Positions 1 through 10,430 of a stretch of DNA of 64,000 nucleotides are shown here, one piece after another. The position numbers were made by a program, and so were the translations under genes. Location: contig OY783204.1 in assembly GCA_963678705.1 (NCBI GenBank), positions 9,117,759-9,181,758 of the forward strand. Direction: 5' to 3'. Position 1 is the stretch's first letter. Each line of letters starts with the position of its first letter. This stretch comes from Panorpa germanica. Lineage: Eukaryota; Arthropoda; Insecta; Mecoptera; Panorpidae. The notes beneath the pieces are model-generated. The model was not told where the DNA came from, ran no database searches, and was given only the letters and a program-made list of their open reading frames with translations.

Positions 1-67
1 AACAAACTGTGAGAGTGATAACACAACGGAATCCTCTGATTCCCTGACATCAATAGATTTAATTAAA

Positions 68-370
68 ATGTCAAGAAGCACGAAAATATATGTGTCCAGC
101 TTTGTTGCTCAGAAAATAGTAAGAAAAACTAAAAACTGTGAAATCTGCAAAAGAAATATGAATTCTGATGTACAGCTACCGGAGCATGAGCTAATAATAG
201 CAAGGCGATATAGTCCTAATGCTTTGTGTCTCACTCATACTAATTTTAGTAAGCAATTTATTATTATTTGCAGAATATTGCAAAATATTTTGCCGAAAAT
301 TAGTAATGAGGTTAATATTATGAAAAGTATAAAACAATATATTTTTGACCATATTGACTTATTATATTGA
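68..370 (+). pseudogene. Fragment resembling the C-terminal part of a P-element/THAP9-type transposase
   Basis: An open frame of 100 codons. Residues around 23-28 form a C-x2-C pair (NCEICKR) preceded by a YVSSFVAQKIV stretch, a layout like the C-terminal 'Y-x-G-[YF]-V...K...C-x2-C' segment of P-element and THAP9-like transposases. No catalytic part is present in the window upstream, so only the tail would be here. Part of it (147-226) recurs at 36.9 kb, which shows it belongs to a dispersed repeat. The family call is inference from layout; it could equally be another zinc-binding transposase tail. Confidence 0.3.
147..226 (+). repeat. 80-bp repeat, copy 1
   Basis: Matches 36886-36965 over 80 bases with four mismatches and no gap. 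The shared block covers the sequence following the C-x2-C codons of the 68-370 frame. In the other copy it follows a LINE reverse transcriptase fragment without a break. Confidence 0.85.
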
Positions 371-648
371 AATTCTATGGTGTACGGATGACGTCACGGC
401 CTATCGATTGTTCTTGATAATTGTTGATATTTTATGAGTAGAAGAGTATTTTATGATAGTCTAGCTATTAGCTATTATTTAGTCTATTATTAGTCTAACT
501 ATTATTTAGTCAATTAGTTTTTTGAGCTCCTGCAAATATTTAGCTTTTGTATCTCTTTTTTTTGTTTTGATAAGACCAGGGTTTTTCAAATATGGCTGCC
601 TTGTAAAAGTTGTATGCAACTATACAGTCGCATACATAAAAGCTAGAC
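371..648. other. Spacer, no gene recognised
   Basis: AT-rich spacer with short near-repeats of a 'tagtctattatta' kind at 460-515. No coding or RNA signal is seen. The long minus-strand frame across 540-896 is antisense to the gag remnant and is not supported. Confidence 0.5.
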
Positions 649-1795
649 ATGTACATGGACATAGTTAATAATATCAAACTTGATGATCCTCGTACATACG
701 ACTTAGAGACTATTAAAATACACATAAGTATTTGTCTGCCACTGCAGTGGGCCTGCGAAGACACGTGTGTGAAAATACAAGAACTAATTAGTGAGGATAA
801 GGTCGAAAGTATACGAATTGAAAAAGAGCTTACTGACGTCACCATAAAATATACAAGCCTCATAGCCAAATTTAACAAAATAATAAGCATATTCAAATCA
901 CGCTCATGATAGTGCTATAGAATTGCCTCGAATTTCGGTCCCTGAGTTTAGTGGCAACGTGTCACAGTGGCATGCCTTTAAATCTATAGTTACATCAGTT
1001 TAATACATGCTCAATCCAGATTCGACAACAACAAGAAGCTCCACTTTTTAGGAAGTTGTTTAAAAGGAGAAGCGCTTGACACTATCACCTCAATCGAAAT
1101 CGATGCAAAAAATCATAAGCTATCATAGCAGCTTCTTCTTGATACCTATGATAACAAACGCAAAATTGTTTAACATCACATCATTTTTGAATATTCAGAA
1201 TGTAGCTTCGGTCTGCGATCCACCACTGCAACCATTCGAAAGCACATCAAGGCGCTTGAGAATAGCATTCCCGGGAACATCGCTGGGATCAGATTATCAC
1301 CAAGCTGATCTCTGGTAATTAGATAGTCTCCTACATCTAAAGTTAATTTTATAACTATTGACTCTCTATTGTCTTTCATGACAGAGAAGGCTCATGAGTT
1401 AGATGAACGGCATAATGAGGAGGCGCCTGTCCATAGACAAAAAACACAGCGGTCATTCGTTGTCGTACCATAACCACAATATGTACAAATCCCCGAAATT
1501 TTGGAGCTTATCTGTCACTTCGCGTCAAAAGGAAGTTCAAAAACGAAAGATATGTACTAATTGGTAATTCAGTAAGCATCATTACATCGTATTGCATTTG
1601 CAACGGCACAGTCGCAACAGGACGCACCACAACCAAGTACGTCCAGCCATACGTTTACAGCACACGCCGGAGGATCTGCTCGAGTGTTGCTTACTACCGC
1701 ATTAATTCATGCACTATTTGGAAGTCCTCTTAAGTGGTGCTCCACAGAAATTGAAGGAAGAAGTTGTAGAGATGATATTAAGTAGGTGATATTTA
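649..1795 (+). pseudogene. BEL/Pao gag to protease remnant (broken)
   Basis: Frames in succession give a helical N-terminal part (649-909), then a segment reading PEFSGNVSQWHAFKSIV near 945-1000 and LKGEALDTITS near 1055-1090, which is the hallmark of the BEL/Pao gag domain (DUF1759). Near 1655-1730 a stretch AHAGGSARVLLTTALI resembles the entry into the BEL aspartic protease (DUF1758). Stops and frameshifts (for example near 1000 and 1030) break the frame several times, and the pol gene is missing. No LTR was found around it. The same family is represented better by the element at 24921-28438 and the pol debris at 32.2-33.5 kb. Confidence 0.7.
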
Positions 1796-1856
1796 TAACA
1801 ATAAGAAAACTGTTACTTAATCGGGGTTCAAATAAATTGTAATTATGTTTTATTTA

Positions 1857-1977
1857 TTAGTGGAGAAATGCAATTTAATTGTAATTTGAAGTATATGAAA
1901 TGTATTAAGAATGTAGATTGTAAAGCCGAAAGGCGAACAATAAACAATTAATAATAATAATGTTAGTGGAGAAATGC
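1857..1977 (+). mobile_element. 91-bp 5'-truncated retroposon with 15-bp target duplication
   Basis: The 15-mer ttagtggagaaatgc is found at 1857-1871 and again at 1963-1977. Between them lie 91 bases ending in a (TAA)n-type tail. A short body, a simple-sequence tail and a perfect 15-bp direct repeat are the signs of target-primed retroposition by a LINE machinery. The source family cannot be told from so short a body. Confidence 0.75.
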
Positions 1978-2193
1978 TGGATAAAGGAGTGGTTAAAGGA
2001 AGATAAGTTGACGGTGGCTGAAGAAAAGAAAGAGCAGTTTCAAGAAAAAGCGCTGAAGATTTTTTTATTGGCCTATTTTAAAGGCTTTTTGCCTCTCGAC
2101 GTCATTAAACGTTTTGGGAAAACAATGGGGCTCGAAAATTTACAAACATATTTAAGAAAGGTTTGCTCACTTAGTATAGAACTCATCCAATAA
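1960..2193 (+). pseudogene. Unrecognised 77-codon frame
   Basis: The frame starts inside the right copy of the 15-bp target duplication, so it was split by that retroposon; before the insertion the frame would have run in from the left. It is rich in Lys, Glu and Leu and contains WIKEWLKED and a hydrophobic helix LLAYFKGFLPLDVI. I do not recognise the family. It ends just as the 31-kb paralogous repeat begins (2179), so it is probably a truncated end of something larger. Confidence 0.3.
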
Positions 2194-2251
2194 GGAATAC
2201 CTAATCGGCCGTATGATGTATAACTTATGTTATTGACTAAACGCAGTAATA

Positions 2252-3074
2252 CGAGGCGTGTTTTTTAAGTAAGTACCGTTTTGGAATTAAAAAAAGACGT
2301 GCAAAGATATTGCAATAATTTTATTTTTACATGAATGCCTGTACCTTAATCTACCTTTCTACAAAATTTCCGTGAATATTGAGACACTTGTCATAACGTG
2401 GCACCAGTTTTTGAATACCCTCCTCATAAAATTCTGCCGCCTGACTTGTTAACCACTGTATCACAACTGTTTTGACTTCGTTATCGTCTTGAAGACGCTG
2501 ACCACCCAGGTGTTTCTTCAAGTGCAGGAACAAATGGTAGTCGCTGGGCGCCAGATCAGGGCTGTATGGAGGATGATCTAGAGTCTCCCATTTAAAAGAT
2601 TTGATGAGATCTTTGGTCCGATTAGCCACATGTGGACGGGCATTGTAATGCAGCAAAACGATACCCTTACTCAACTTGCCACGTCTTTTGTTCTAGATTG
2701 CACGGCGCAGATTGTTCAATGTCTCACAATAAGGACGCCCACTCCGTTCTTCATCATGCACATTTGTGCGGCCATCTTTGTATGCTCTCACCCATTTCCT
2801 TACCATTCCATCACTCATAATGTTTTGTCCGTAAACTTTACAGATCTTAAGGTGAATATCGATCGGTTTTACGCCTTAAGCACTAAGAAATCGTATAACA
2901 GCCCGTACTTCACAATCGGCGGGAGTAAACAACGTATACAATGAAGAATCAGACTGTAATGGCGTCAGTGCGTAGACAAGAGATGTAGGTAACCAGCGCG
3001 CATGCGCGGAACGCCGACCGTAGCGCTGCAAAGGCGGAATCGCAAAACGGTACTTACTTAAATAACATGCCTCG
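2252..3074 (-). mobile_element. Internally deleted mariner (823 bp)
   Basis: Terminal inverted repeats of about 31 bp lie at 2252-2282 and 3044-3074; each outer end reads CGAGGC[GA]TG and both contain TAAGTAAGTACCGTTTT. A TA dinucleotide flanks both ends (2250-2251, 3075-3076), as expected for Tc1/mariner. Functional mariners are about 1.25-1.3 kb, so some 0.45 kb is missing. The transposase is on the minus strand. The uninterrupted copy at 31.1 kb proves the insertion. Confidence 0.95.
2351..2945 (-). pseudogene. Mariner transposase, deleted and inactive
   Basis: Read right to left, 2945-2700 holds the helix-turn-helix part (PADCEVRAVIRFL, then MSDGMVRKWVRAYKDGR and an HDEERSGRP linker). 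Next comes the catalytic C-terminal half at 2674-2351 with LLHYNARPH and YSPDLAPSDYHLF. The first catalytic Asp region is deleted between them. In the canonical DD34D motif LLHDNARPH carries the second Asp; here it is Tyr, so a second catalytic residue is lost. A stop interrupts the N-terminal part near 2880. The element could only move if served in trans. Confidence 0.9.
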
Positions 3075-3633
3075 TATATATTTAAGAAAATAAATACTAT
3101 AGATTACATACAAATTTGTATGTGAACATTTTACGTAAATAAAACGAAAAATTTACATACATTTTATATGTGGTATTACGACGCTTCCCAATAAGAAGAA
3201 TGTTTGCTTTGTTTTGAATTTGTTTCACACAGGGCTTAATTTTTGTCAATGTATGAGTAATACTCATTTTGAATGGATCGCAAGAATAACTGAAAAAATA
3301 CAAAACGAGCCTAACGGCTTACAATTTTTGTTTTGTTTGTTGTTATTTTTTTGAAATATATTACTTAACCTTATTGTCGCACTCAAATTTGATCTAAATT
3401 AGAGTGTTGATTTATCTAATTTTTACAGGATGAAAATTACTTGATAAATGTGTTTGCTGCAGTACGTAGACCATGAATGCTTTTTTCCTAGAAGAACTTA
3501 TCGATGAAGGTTAAATATTTCTTAGTAAAATACAAGTAATAGAAGTAAAATAGACATTTATTTTACTAAGCAAAAATAATCGAAAGTGTTTCTTCAATGA
3601 AAATATTTAATTTTAGTCGAAGAGGATAATGTT

Positions 3634-3816
3634 GTGATCCATGGTAATGATGATACTGCCCTTGAGGATGATGTTGTTTTCGATAATGATGTTGCCTCTG
3701 ATAATGATGCCACATCTGATAATGTTACAACTTTAGATGATGATGCCGTATATGATGATGCCATTTCTAATGATGGTGTTGATCCTGATGATGACTGCTC
3801 TGATGATGATAATGCC
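3634..3816 (+). pseudogene. Asp/Asn-rich exon, truncated copy
   Basis: The frame is dominated by GAT and AAT codons, giving runs of Asp, Asn and Val. It corresponds to the start of the exon at 31724-32098 (both follow the acceptor attttag). Here the frame breaks off at about codon 60 and 28S rDNA follows at once. The preceding small exon seen at 31505-31616 is also damaged in this copy (3430-3510 lacks about 30 bases). Function unknown. Confidence 0.6.
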
Positions 3817-3817
3817 T

Positions 3818-4031
3818 ATTCTCAAACTTTAAATGGGTGAGATCTCTGACTTGCTTAAAAAGTGAAGCCAGAGATTTGGATCAGAGTGCCAAGTGGGCCA
3901 CTTTTGGTAAGCAGAACTTGCGCTGTAGTTTGAACCAAACGCTGAGTTAAGGCGCCTAAATGACGCTTATGGGACACCATGAAAGGCGTTGGTTGCTAAA
4001 ACAGTAGGATGGTGGCCATGGAAGTCGGAAT

Positions 4032-4069
<38 letters not shown>

Positions 4070-4589
4070 CTAGCCCTGAAAATGGATGACGCTTAAGCGT
4101 TATGCCTATACTCAGCCGTTGGGGCAAGTGAAGTATTTATAACTTTGTTATAATTATATAGGAGGGTCGCGGTGGTGTGCGCAGAAGGGTCTGGTCTGGA
4201 CTCCAGCAAGGCCCTGGAGGATTGACGTGTAGAAGGGTTTCGTGTGAACAGCTGTTGCACACGAGTCAGTCGATCCTAAGCCCTAGGCGAAATCCGAATG
4301 TTAATGTAGTGCTTTTACATAAATGTTTTTTTAATATATTTTTAATATATTTGTGTGTTCCTAAGTATTTTATTATATATTGTTTGCTTAAAAATATAGT
4401 AGCAATATATAAGTTGCGTAAAAATATAACAAAATACTGTGCGTAAAAATATAGCGAGAATATCCTAAGTATTTTATTATATATTGTTTGCGTAAAAATA
4501 TAGCAACAATATATAAGTTGCGTAAAAATAAAGCGGGAATATGCACTATACAAAAAAATATGCTTGCGTAAAAATATAGCGGCATATAT

Positions 4590-4646
<57 letters not shown>

Positions 4647-5269
4647 TATTACTAACGTTGGGCGAAAGGGAATCCGGTTCCTATTCCGGAACCCGGCAGC
4701 GGAACCGTTAACAAGTCGGGCCCTCGAAAGAGAGTTAGTCGGGGTAACCCAAAAAGACCTGGAGACGCCGTCGGGAGATCCAGAAAGAGTTTTCTTTTCT
4801 GTATGAGCATTCGAGTTCCCTGGAATCCTTTAGCAGGGAGATAGGGTTTGGAATGCGAAGAGCACCGCAGTTGCGGCGGTGTCTGGATCTTCCCCTCGAA
4901 CCTTGAAAATCCAGGAAAGGGCCATCTAAAGGTGTCGCGCCGGTTCGTATCCATATCCGCAGCAGGTGTCCAAGGTCGATAGAATAATGTAAGTAAGGGA
5001 AGTCAGAAAATTGGATCCGTAATTTCGGAATAAGGATTGGCTCTGAGGATCGGGATGTGTTGGGCTTGGTCGGGAAATGGGTTGTGGCTAACGTGCCGGG
5101 CCTGTTCAAGGAGCACGACTCTCGTGGTCGCGATCTGAGTTCGGTCCCGTGCCTTGGCCTCCAATGGATCTTCCTTGCTGCGAGTCTTTTGATACTGATC
5201 TTTCGGGATCACACGATTGTTCTCTTCAGCTACCATTTAACGATTAACTCAGAACTGGCACGGACTAGC

Positions 5270-5302
<33 letters not shown>

Positions 5303-5326
5303 CGATGGCCCTAGCGGGTGTTGACG

Positions 5327-5361
<35 letters not shown>

Positions 5362-5362
5362 A

Positions 5363-5415
<53 letters not shown>
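3818..5415 (+). rRNA. 28S rRNA gene fragment, degenerate, up to the R2 insertion site
   Basis: Conserved large-subunit rRNA blocks follow in order: ggccacttttggtaagcagaact (3897 on), gccatggaagtcggaatcc (4014), caactagccctgaaaatgg (4068), agagttttcttttctg (4785), aactggcacggac (5250), and cggcgggagtaactatgac (5391), ending in ctctt where R2 begins. The 5' part of 28S, the 18S and the 5.8S are absent. The copy is not functional: near 4975 the core 'caagg...tcgatag' lacks about 14 conserved bases, and many conserved positions are changed, often C to T. It is therefore an rDNA pseudogene in a heterochromatic setting. Confidence 0.93.
4361..4642 (+). repeat. AT-rich repeats inside a 28S variable region
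   Basis: Between the conserved blocks 'gatcctaagccctaggcg' and 'cgaaagggaat' lies an AT-rich variable region (probably D8). A unit at about 4361-4430 is repeated at about 4464-4535, with the motif gcgtaaaaatatagc scattered five times. It ends in a pure (TA)n tract at 4593-4642. Such growth by slippage is typical of rRNA expansion segments. Confidence 0.8.
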
Positions 5416-5451
5416 GGTCCTGGGCAATATGTACCATCTCCCGCCGTTTAC
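5386..5451 (+). promoter_or_regulatory. 28S/R2 junction with a 14-bp inverted repeat: probable R2 self-cleaving ribozyme region
   Basis: 28S bases gtaaacggcgggag (5386-5399) are perfectly complementary to ctcccgccgtttac (5438-5451), which lies 22 bases inside the R2 5' end. R2 elements are known to carry an HDV-like ribozyme at their 5' end, and in some arthropods cleavage lies within upstream 28S. The first helix here would then be made of host 28S on one side and R2 on the other. Cleavage before ggcggg would leave about 26 bases of 28S on the RNA. The helix is seen; the ribozyme call is inference. The two other R2 leaders keep the R2 side as cgtttacg with G-U-tolerant changes. Confidence 0.6.
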
Positions 5452-6030
5452 GTGATTATATTATATAAATAGCATATGCTGTGCATATTCTATTCTCGCC
5501 TCTGAACGGTGAGCGAAAGTGGTACGGACCTTTAACTGCATCCCTGTCCCGAGCAAAGGTGGCTGTGTGCCTTGAGTACTCTGGAGTCTATTGACGAAGG
5601 AGTGCATCCAGACAGTAAACTGCTCACATGTCCTGCAGCGAATTACACTTTGGGTGGAAGGTAGTAACTCCGCGACATTAAACTGCAAATGATTAAGCTA
5701 TTACTTCATAAGTCAACCCGTGGGTACTGCTGTCGAAGCGGGGAACTGACGAACAAGATTGAAAACCTTGTACTTTTATTTAAATGGATGAGATTATTAA
5801 ATCGAGATTGTCAGCACTTTTGAAGACAACGACAAACTACTTGTAGTTTGGAGTGGTGCAGCGTGCGATTTATATGTGAATATATGGTAGTGTATGGCTA
5901 ATAGTGACGAGCCTATCTTAATTATGGTAACGCTGTAGTAGTGAGTTGTATTGGATTCGAAAGTATGACAATCCTCGTGTCAATGGGCACTTAACGAGAT
6001 TACTGGCACTGCATGTTTCGGCATGCTTTG

Positions 6031-6345
6031 CAGACGGCCAGGGCGGATGGGGTTGACGACCCATTTGTACCTGGCCGATGTCACGTTAAGGACTTATAAT
6101 TATTGAAATGGTTCAGTCCAATGGTGAAACTCCGGCGGACATTGATATGAGAGATAGGGTCCTCATATCTTTTAAAGCTTTGTTGCCCTCATGTTGTTAA
6201 CACTGGCTGACTCGTAAGAGGGAAGCGGTTGTGTTAGTAGTTTTGTCCAATGGGCATAGATATGAGGATAAGGTCTCATACCTATTAATTTGTTGCTCTT
6301 ACGCACCAAACACTGGCTGGCTCGTAAGAGGGAAGCGATTGTGTG
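6031..6345 (+). promoter_or_regulatory. Conserved core of the R2 5' leader with a duplicated ~110-bp module
   Basis: The stretch around gacggccagggcggatgggg and the following gaaatggttcagtccaatgg is almost unchanged in all three R2 leaders (here, 11443 on, 30755 on), though the element is otherwise decayed. It is followed by two tandem modules, each ending in aacactggct[ga]gctcgtaagagggaagcg, starting at 6199 and 6309. Both modules occur in each leader. Such constraint in untranslated RNA suggests folded structures for ribozyme action, translation or protein binding. Confidence 0.55.
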
Positions 6346-6672
6346 AGGAAGGCAATACGTGGCGTGGAGCTCACAATGTGTGGCACACAAAAGGCAATGT
6401 GAGCGGCGGAGTTGTGCTACGTTTTAATACTCCGTTCACTGTGGTGCTGAGGGTGAGGCTGTACTTCACAGACTCTAGTCAGAATCTAGGTGGCCCATAA
6501 TAGACAGGAACTGGGAATCCCTGTCTATAAAGTAGTCCTATTTATAACAACTATGCTATGCATACGGACATGATTTGGCAATTGATATAACACAACGCCA
6601 TGGCAAAAACAAACAAACTAAAATTTAAAATTTTACAAATATGAATAAAATAGACTTGATGGATATCGTCTA

Positions 6673-9640
6673 ATGATGCTTAGTAACAATAATACAGAAA
6701 ATATTAGTGGAGACCATGACCCCGGTCTCCTTCGGACATCTCAGGGGGTCGTTCAAGACGACTTATGAATTTTTCTTATTCCTGACAAAAATACAAATTT
6801 AATATGTCCTATTTGTCTCCAACATGAGGCAAATATATTGCTTGTGAGTCTCCCGGAAGCAAATAGTCACTTGGTAAATGAACATCCAACGTATCGCTAT
6901 GAATTTCATTGTAATAATGGTTGTAACAAACAATACAAGACCTATAAAGGTCTCATACAACATTTCTCTCACTGCAAGGGGTCAACAGAGGTCCTCATAT
7001 ATGACTTTAAATGTGAGAATTGCACAATGTCTTTTGAAACTAAGCGTGGCTTAAGCCAGCACTATAAATATGCGCACCCTATCATTAGGAACGAGCAGAG
7101 GCTGGCTGCTGTGCGTATGACTTCGCCAAAACTAAATAACCGTGTGTCCAAATGGACTGCACAGGAAACTAATACGTTGCTGGAAAATACGCATCTATAT
7201 GATAATCTAAGGGGCATAAATATTAACAAGGAAATAGCGAAAATAATCACAACCAAAACCGCAAAACAGATTTCGTGCAAACGGAGACTGTTAATTGCGC
7301 AAAAAGCACGGCTGGATTCGGATAATAATAATATTAGTATAAATATACTAAACATGAGTGTCAGTAATATAGCGAGCATGAATACTCCACCGAGGTCAGG
7401 TAGAAATAGCGTACCATCACAAACCTCAACACCTACAAATTCTGTAGGGGAACTTGTAAGTTTTTTTACAAACTTGGAGCAAAATAACTCACCTCCAGTT
7501 GACCATTCTCCTTTAAGGAGCCAAAATAATACATCGCATTTAATACCAGAAGAGCTGGAATGGGTGCAAACAATCAATGCCATGTGGCAGCGATGGGAGC
7601 TTCCAGAAGGTTCCAAGGAACAATTAAGAGCGATTGACAGTGCAGTCGACAAGCTGGTTGCAAAGGAGGCATCGCATATGGCGTTGCAAATGGAATTAGA
7701 TATAATCGCAGAACGGCTGCAGAAGTTTTTACTTCCAGCGGAGAACAAAATGGCGAGTAAGAAGCGTAGGCGTAAAAGACGCACATGGAAGGACAGTAGA
7801 CGTTCACCAAGAACGAACATAAGGCGATATAATTATGCGAAGGAGCAAGATCTTTTCGAACATTGCCTAAGTAAGCTTGCTGAGTATTTTATAACGGGAG
7901 TAGATCCAGGGGAGGATAGCACACCTAGTGCATTAGACCCAGCTGCCGTAAAGGAGCTGTACAAAAATCTATGGGGCACGCCTGGAATAACTACTTATAA
8001 TTTCCGAAATAAACATTCTATAAAGCTGGAGGAAATTGTTCCTATTGACCCTGATAAGGTGAAATATATAATTAATAATTTAAGAAAGAACTCTGCTCCC
8101 GGGCCTGATGGGCTGAAAAAGGAGAATATTCATAAGGTGTTAGGCTTATCTATTGTACTGGCAAAAATATACAATGCGATGATACTTTTAAGGATCTATC
8201 CTAAAGTATGGCTCAAAAACCGCACAATACTAATACCCAAAAAGGGTACAGATGCAAGGCAGGCATCAAACTGGAGGCCGATCACGATCGCGCCACTCCT
8301 TGCAAAAACTTTTGCAGTACAAATTCATGATATGATAAAATACCAGGTTAACTTAAACTCAAAACAGCGTGGCTTCACGTCTGAAAATGGTGTCATGAAC
8401 AACATTACTATTTTTGAGGAAACATGTCGGGAAGCTAAAAAGTCGAAAGGCGTGGTGGTAACTATCCTCGATATTTCTAAGGCTTTTGATAGTATACCTT
8501 ATGGCGCAATTATCAGGGGTCTGCAACGCCAAGGTGTCCCAGACCTGATAATCAACGCCATAACTAACATGTACACTGGGGCTAGCACTGACATCAACCT
8601 TGGAAACTCACAAATTCCAATGGAAATACTAAAGTTAAGCAGGGCGACCCGCTATCGCTGCTTTTATTTAACATAGTGTTGGACACTCTCATAGATGACA
8701 TGGAAGGCACAAGAGGGTATGAGTTATATGGCAACAAGGTGAAAATATTAGAGTTTGCTGATGATCTCATATTAATTGGCGAAGACAAAGAGGACGCTCA
8801 GCGTCAGTATGATATTGCAGTTAACACATTAAAACATCTCGGCCTTAAAATTGCAGTAAATAAATCTATGGCATTCGAGATAAAACAGCTACCAAACAAA
8901 ACGTATGCTGTGGTAGACCCGCGGATACGGGATAAAATACAAGGCACTATCCATTTAACAATTGTACACAACCATTTAAATACTTAGGTATATCTTTCAC
9001 TCCGTGGCAGGGGTTGAAAGCTGAACGAAGTGTTCATGAGCTGGGTGAATGTTTAAAGAGATTATCAATATCTAAATTAACTGTCTTACAGAAGTTATCA
9101 CTACTAAAATCTCATATTCTTAGTAAATATACATTCAGCATGACGATATGCCCACCGTCATTAGTAGAAATCAAACAAATAGATCTCCAAATACGGAGTC
9201 TGATCCGAAAGGCTTTACATCTGCCTGAGGACGCGTCGACAGGATTCCTTTACACAAGTGTGAAGGATGGAGGGTTGGGTGTCCCCAAACTTGAACTATT
9301 AAACAAATATGGCGTATTAAGGAGCTATGGTAAATTAGCTGAACTCTAAGATGACACAATACAAGGTATTGTACAATCTGATAGATTTAAACTAAAAGCT
9401 ATTAAACAAGCAGTTAAATGTGGTGTGAGGTGGCCATGTACTGCAAAGGACATTGAGAGTGCTAAAATTAAAGCAAAAGTAGCTGAGCGATGCAAATACT
9501 ATAATCTGAATTTGCAGGGAATTGATGTTAGAGAATTCCAGATTAGCCCAATTGCGAACAGATGGCTGTGGGACATCACACACAGTGGATGATTGCGCTG
9601 AGGTCCTTGATAGAGATGACAAATATATTCTTGGATTATT
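6673..9640 (+). pseudogene. R2 ORF, copy 1: zinc fingers, Myb, reverse transcriptase; endonuclease lost
   Basis: The ATG at 6673 is in frame with the rest. A TGA at 6766 interrupts after 31 codons. Then come finger 1 (CPIC...HLVNEH), finger 2 (CNNGC...HFSHC), finger 3 (CENC...HYKYAH), a Myb-like segment (SKWTAQETNTLL to QISCKRRLL), a basic stretch, and RT motifs SAPGPDGL, RPITIAPLLAKTFA, LDISKAFDSIP, KQGDPLS, and EFADD. A frameshift lies near 8630 just before KQGDPLS and another near 8960. After the thumb (FLYTSVKDGGLGVP, 9245-9290; TAA at 9347) the frame decays near 9590, and the CCHC plus PD-D/E-x-K endonuclease domain known in R2 is not found. Fingers and Myb bind the 28S target in this family. 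Confidence 0.93.
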
Positions 9641-10276
9641 TTAGAAATAAGAGTTTGTAAGGAAGTAATGATATGATTTAATAATGTTTGCTCTTGGCAG
9701 AGGAGAATAATACTTTATGTATATTGTAAATTGTTTTTCGAAAAAAGGGCGCACAAAAACATTGCCCATATAATTAGTGCCATATATATATTATATAAAA
9801 AAGGCACAGAACAAAAAAGATAGCCATAAAGCGTTTTGCTGGTTTGTCAAGTCGATTATTGTACTCCAAAGAGTGCTGTCTGTGGGTCCGCCACCCAAGC
9901 ACTCAGCCTAAGGCGCCTTCTGCAGGGACATGTATGGTTGGACATAAGTTCCTAGGGGTACCTCCACGCGGTCAGGCCTGGGCGGATAGAATGATCGTGG
10001 AAGATTGTTTTATCTGGCAAACGTCGATCCCATTCCATGTAGCGTACCTAAACGCTAGAGCCATCTTCAAGTTACTGTTAGGATTTTAGTAATCTTGGGT
10101 GTCCCAAAGCAGAACTGGCTAGTAGATGGCTTTCATTACACATGTTCATTGTAATGTACATGAAATTAGGTGATAGAGACTCGAAGGAATGTGTGATGTT
10201 AAAGTTTTGGACTGACGCACTTTCCGGTTGAGGACATACAAGAGAGCCACAGACTCTGTGGGGTGCTCGCAGAGTT
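9641..10276 (+). other. R2 3' untranslated region
   Basis: Non-coding sequence between the decayed ORF and the 28S junction. It holds several inverted repeats, such as gccacagactctgtgggg near 10237 ending just before the junction. In R2 this region is recognised by the R2 protein for target-primed reverse transcription. The right end is exact, at tagccaaatg. Confidence 0.75.
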
Positions 10277-10391
10277 TAGCCAAATGCCTCGTCATCTAAT
10301 TAGGGACGCGCATGAATGGATTAACGAGATTCCCACTGTCCCTATCTACTATCTAGCGAAACCACTGCCAATGGAACGGGCTTGGAAAAAA

Positions 10392-10430
<39 letters not shown>

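Larger units (their letters stand above)
2179..3817 (+). repeat. Paralogous repeat block, copy 1 (contains a mariner)
   Basis: 2179-2251 joined to 3075-3817 aligns closely with 31067-31935. The two parts are separated here by a mariner; the 31-kb copy has no mariner and so keeps the empty site. The block includes the Asp-rich exon and ends abruptly in 28S rDNA near 3818, in mid-exon. Confidence 0.9.
5416..10276 (+). mobile_element. R2: R2 non-LTR retrotransposon, copy 1, in the canonical 28S site
   Basis: The 5' junction is ...gactctctt|ggtcctggg and the 3' junction is ...gcagagtt|tagccaaatgcctcg, the exact R2 site in 28S, with the usual small loss at the 5' side. The element spans a structured 5' leader (5416-6672), one ORF (6673 to about 9640) and a 3' untranslated region (to 10276). 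Three zinc fingers of type CCHH, CCHC, CCHH place it in the R2 A-clade. It is dead: a nonsense codon, at least two frameshifts and loss of the endonuclease domain. Confidence 0.95.

Noticed and set aside
4564..4806. ORF with a Tyr-Ile repeat
   Set aside because: Translation of the (TA)n tract and 28S bases.
7062..7820. A 252-codon minus-strand ORF
   Set aside because: Antisense to the R2 finger/Myb region; no domain and explained by the coding strand.
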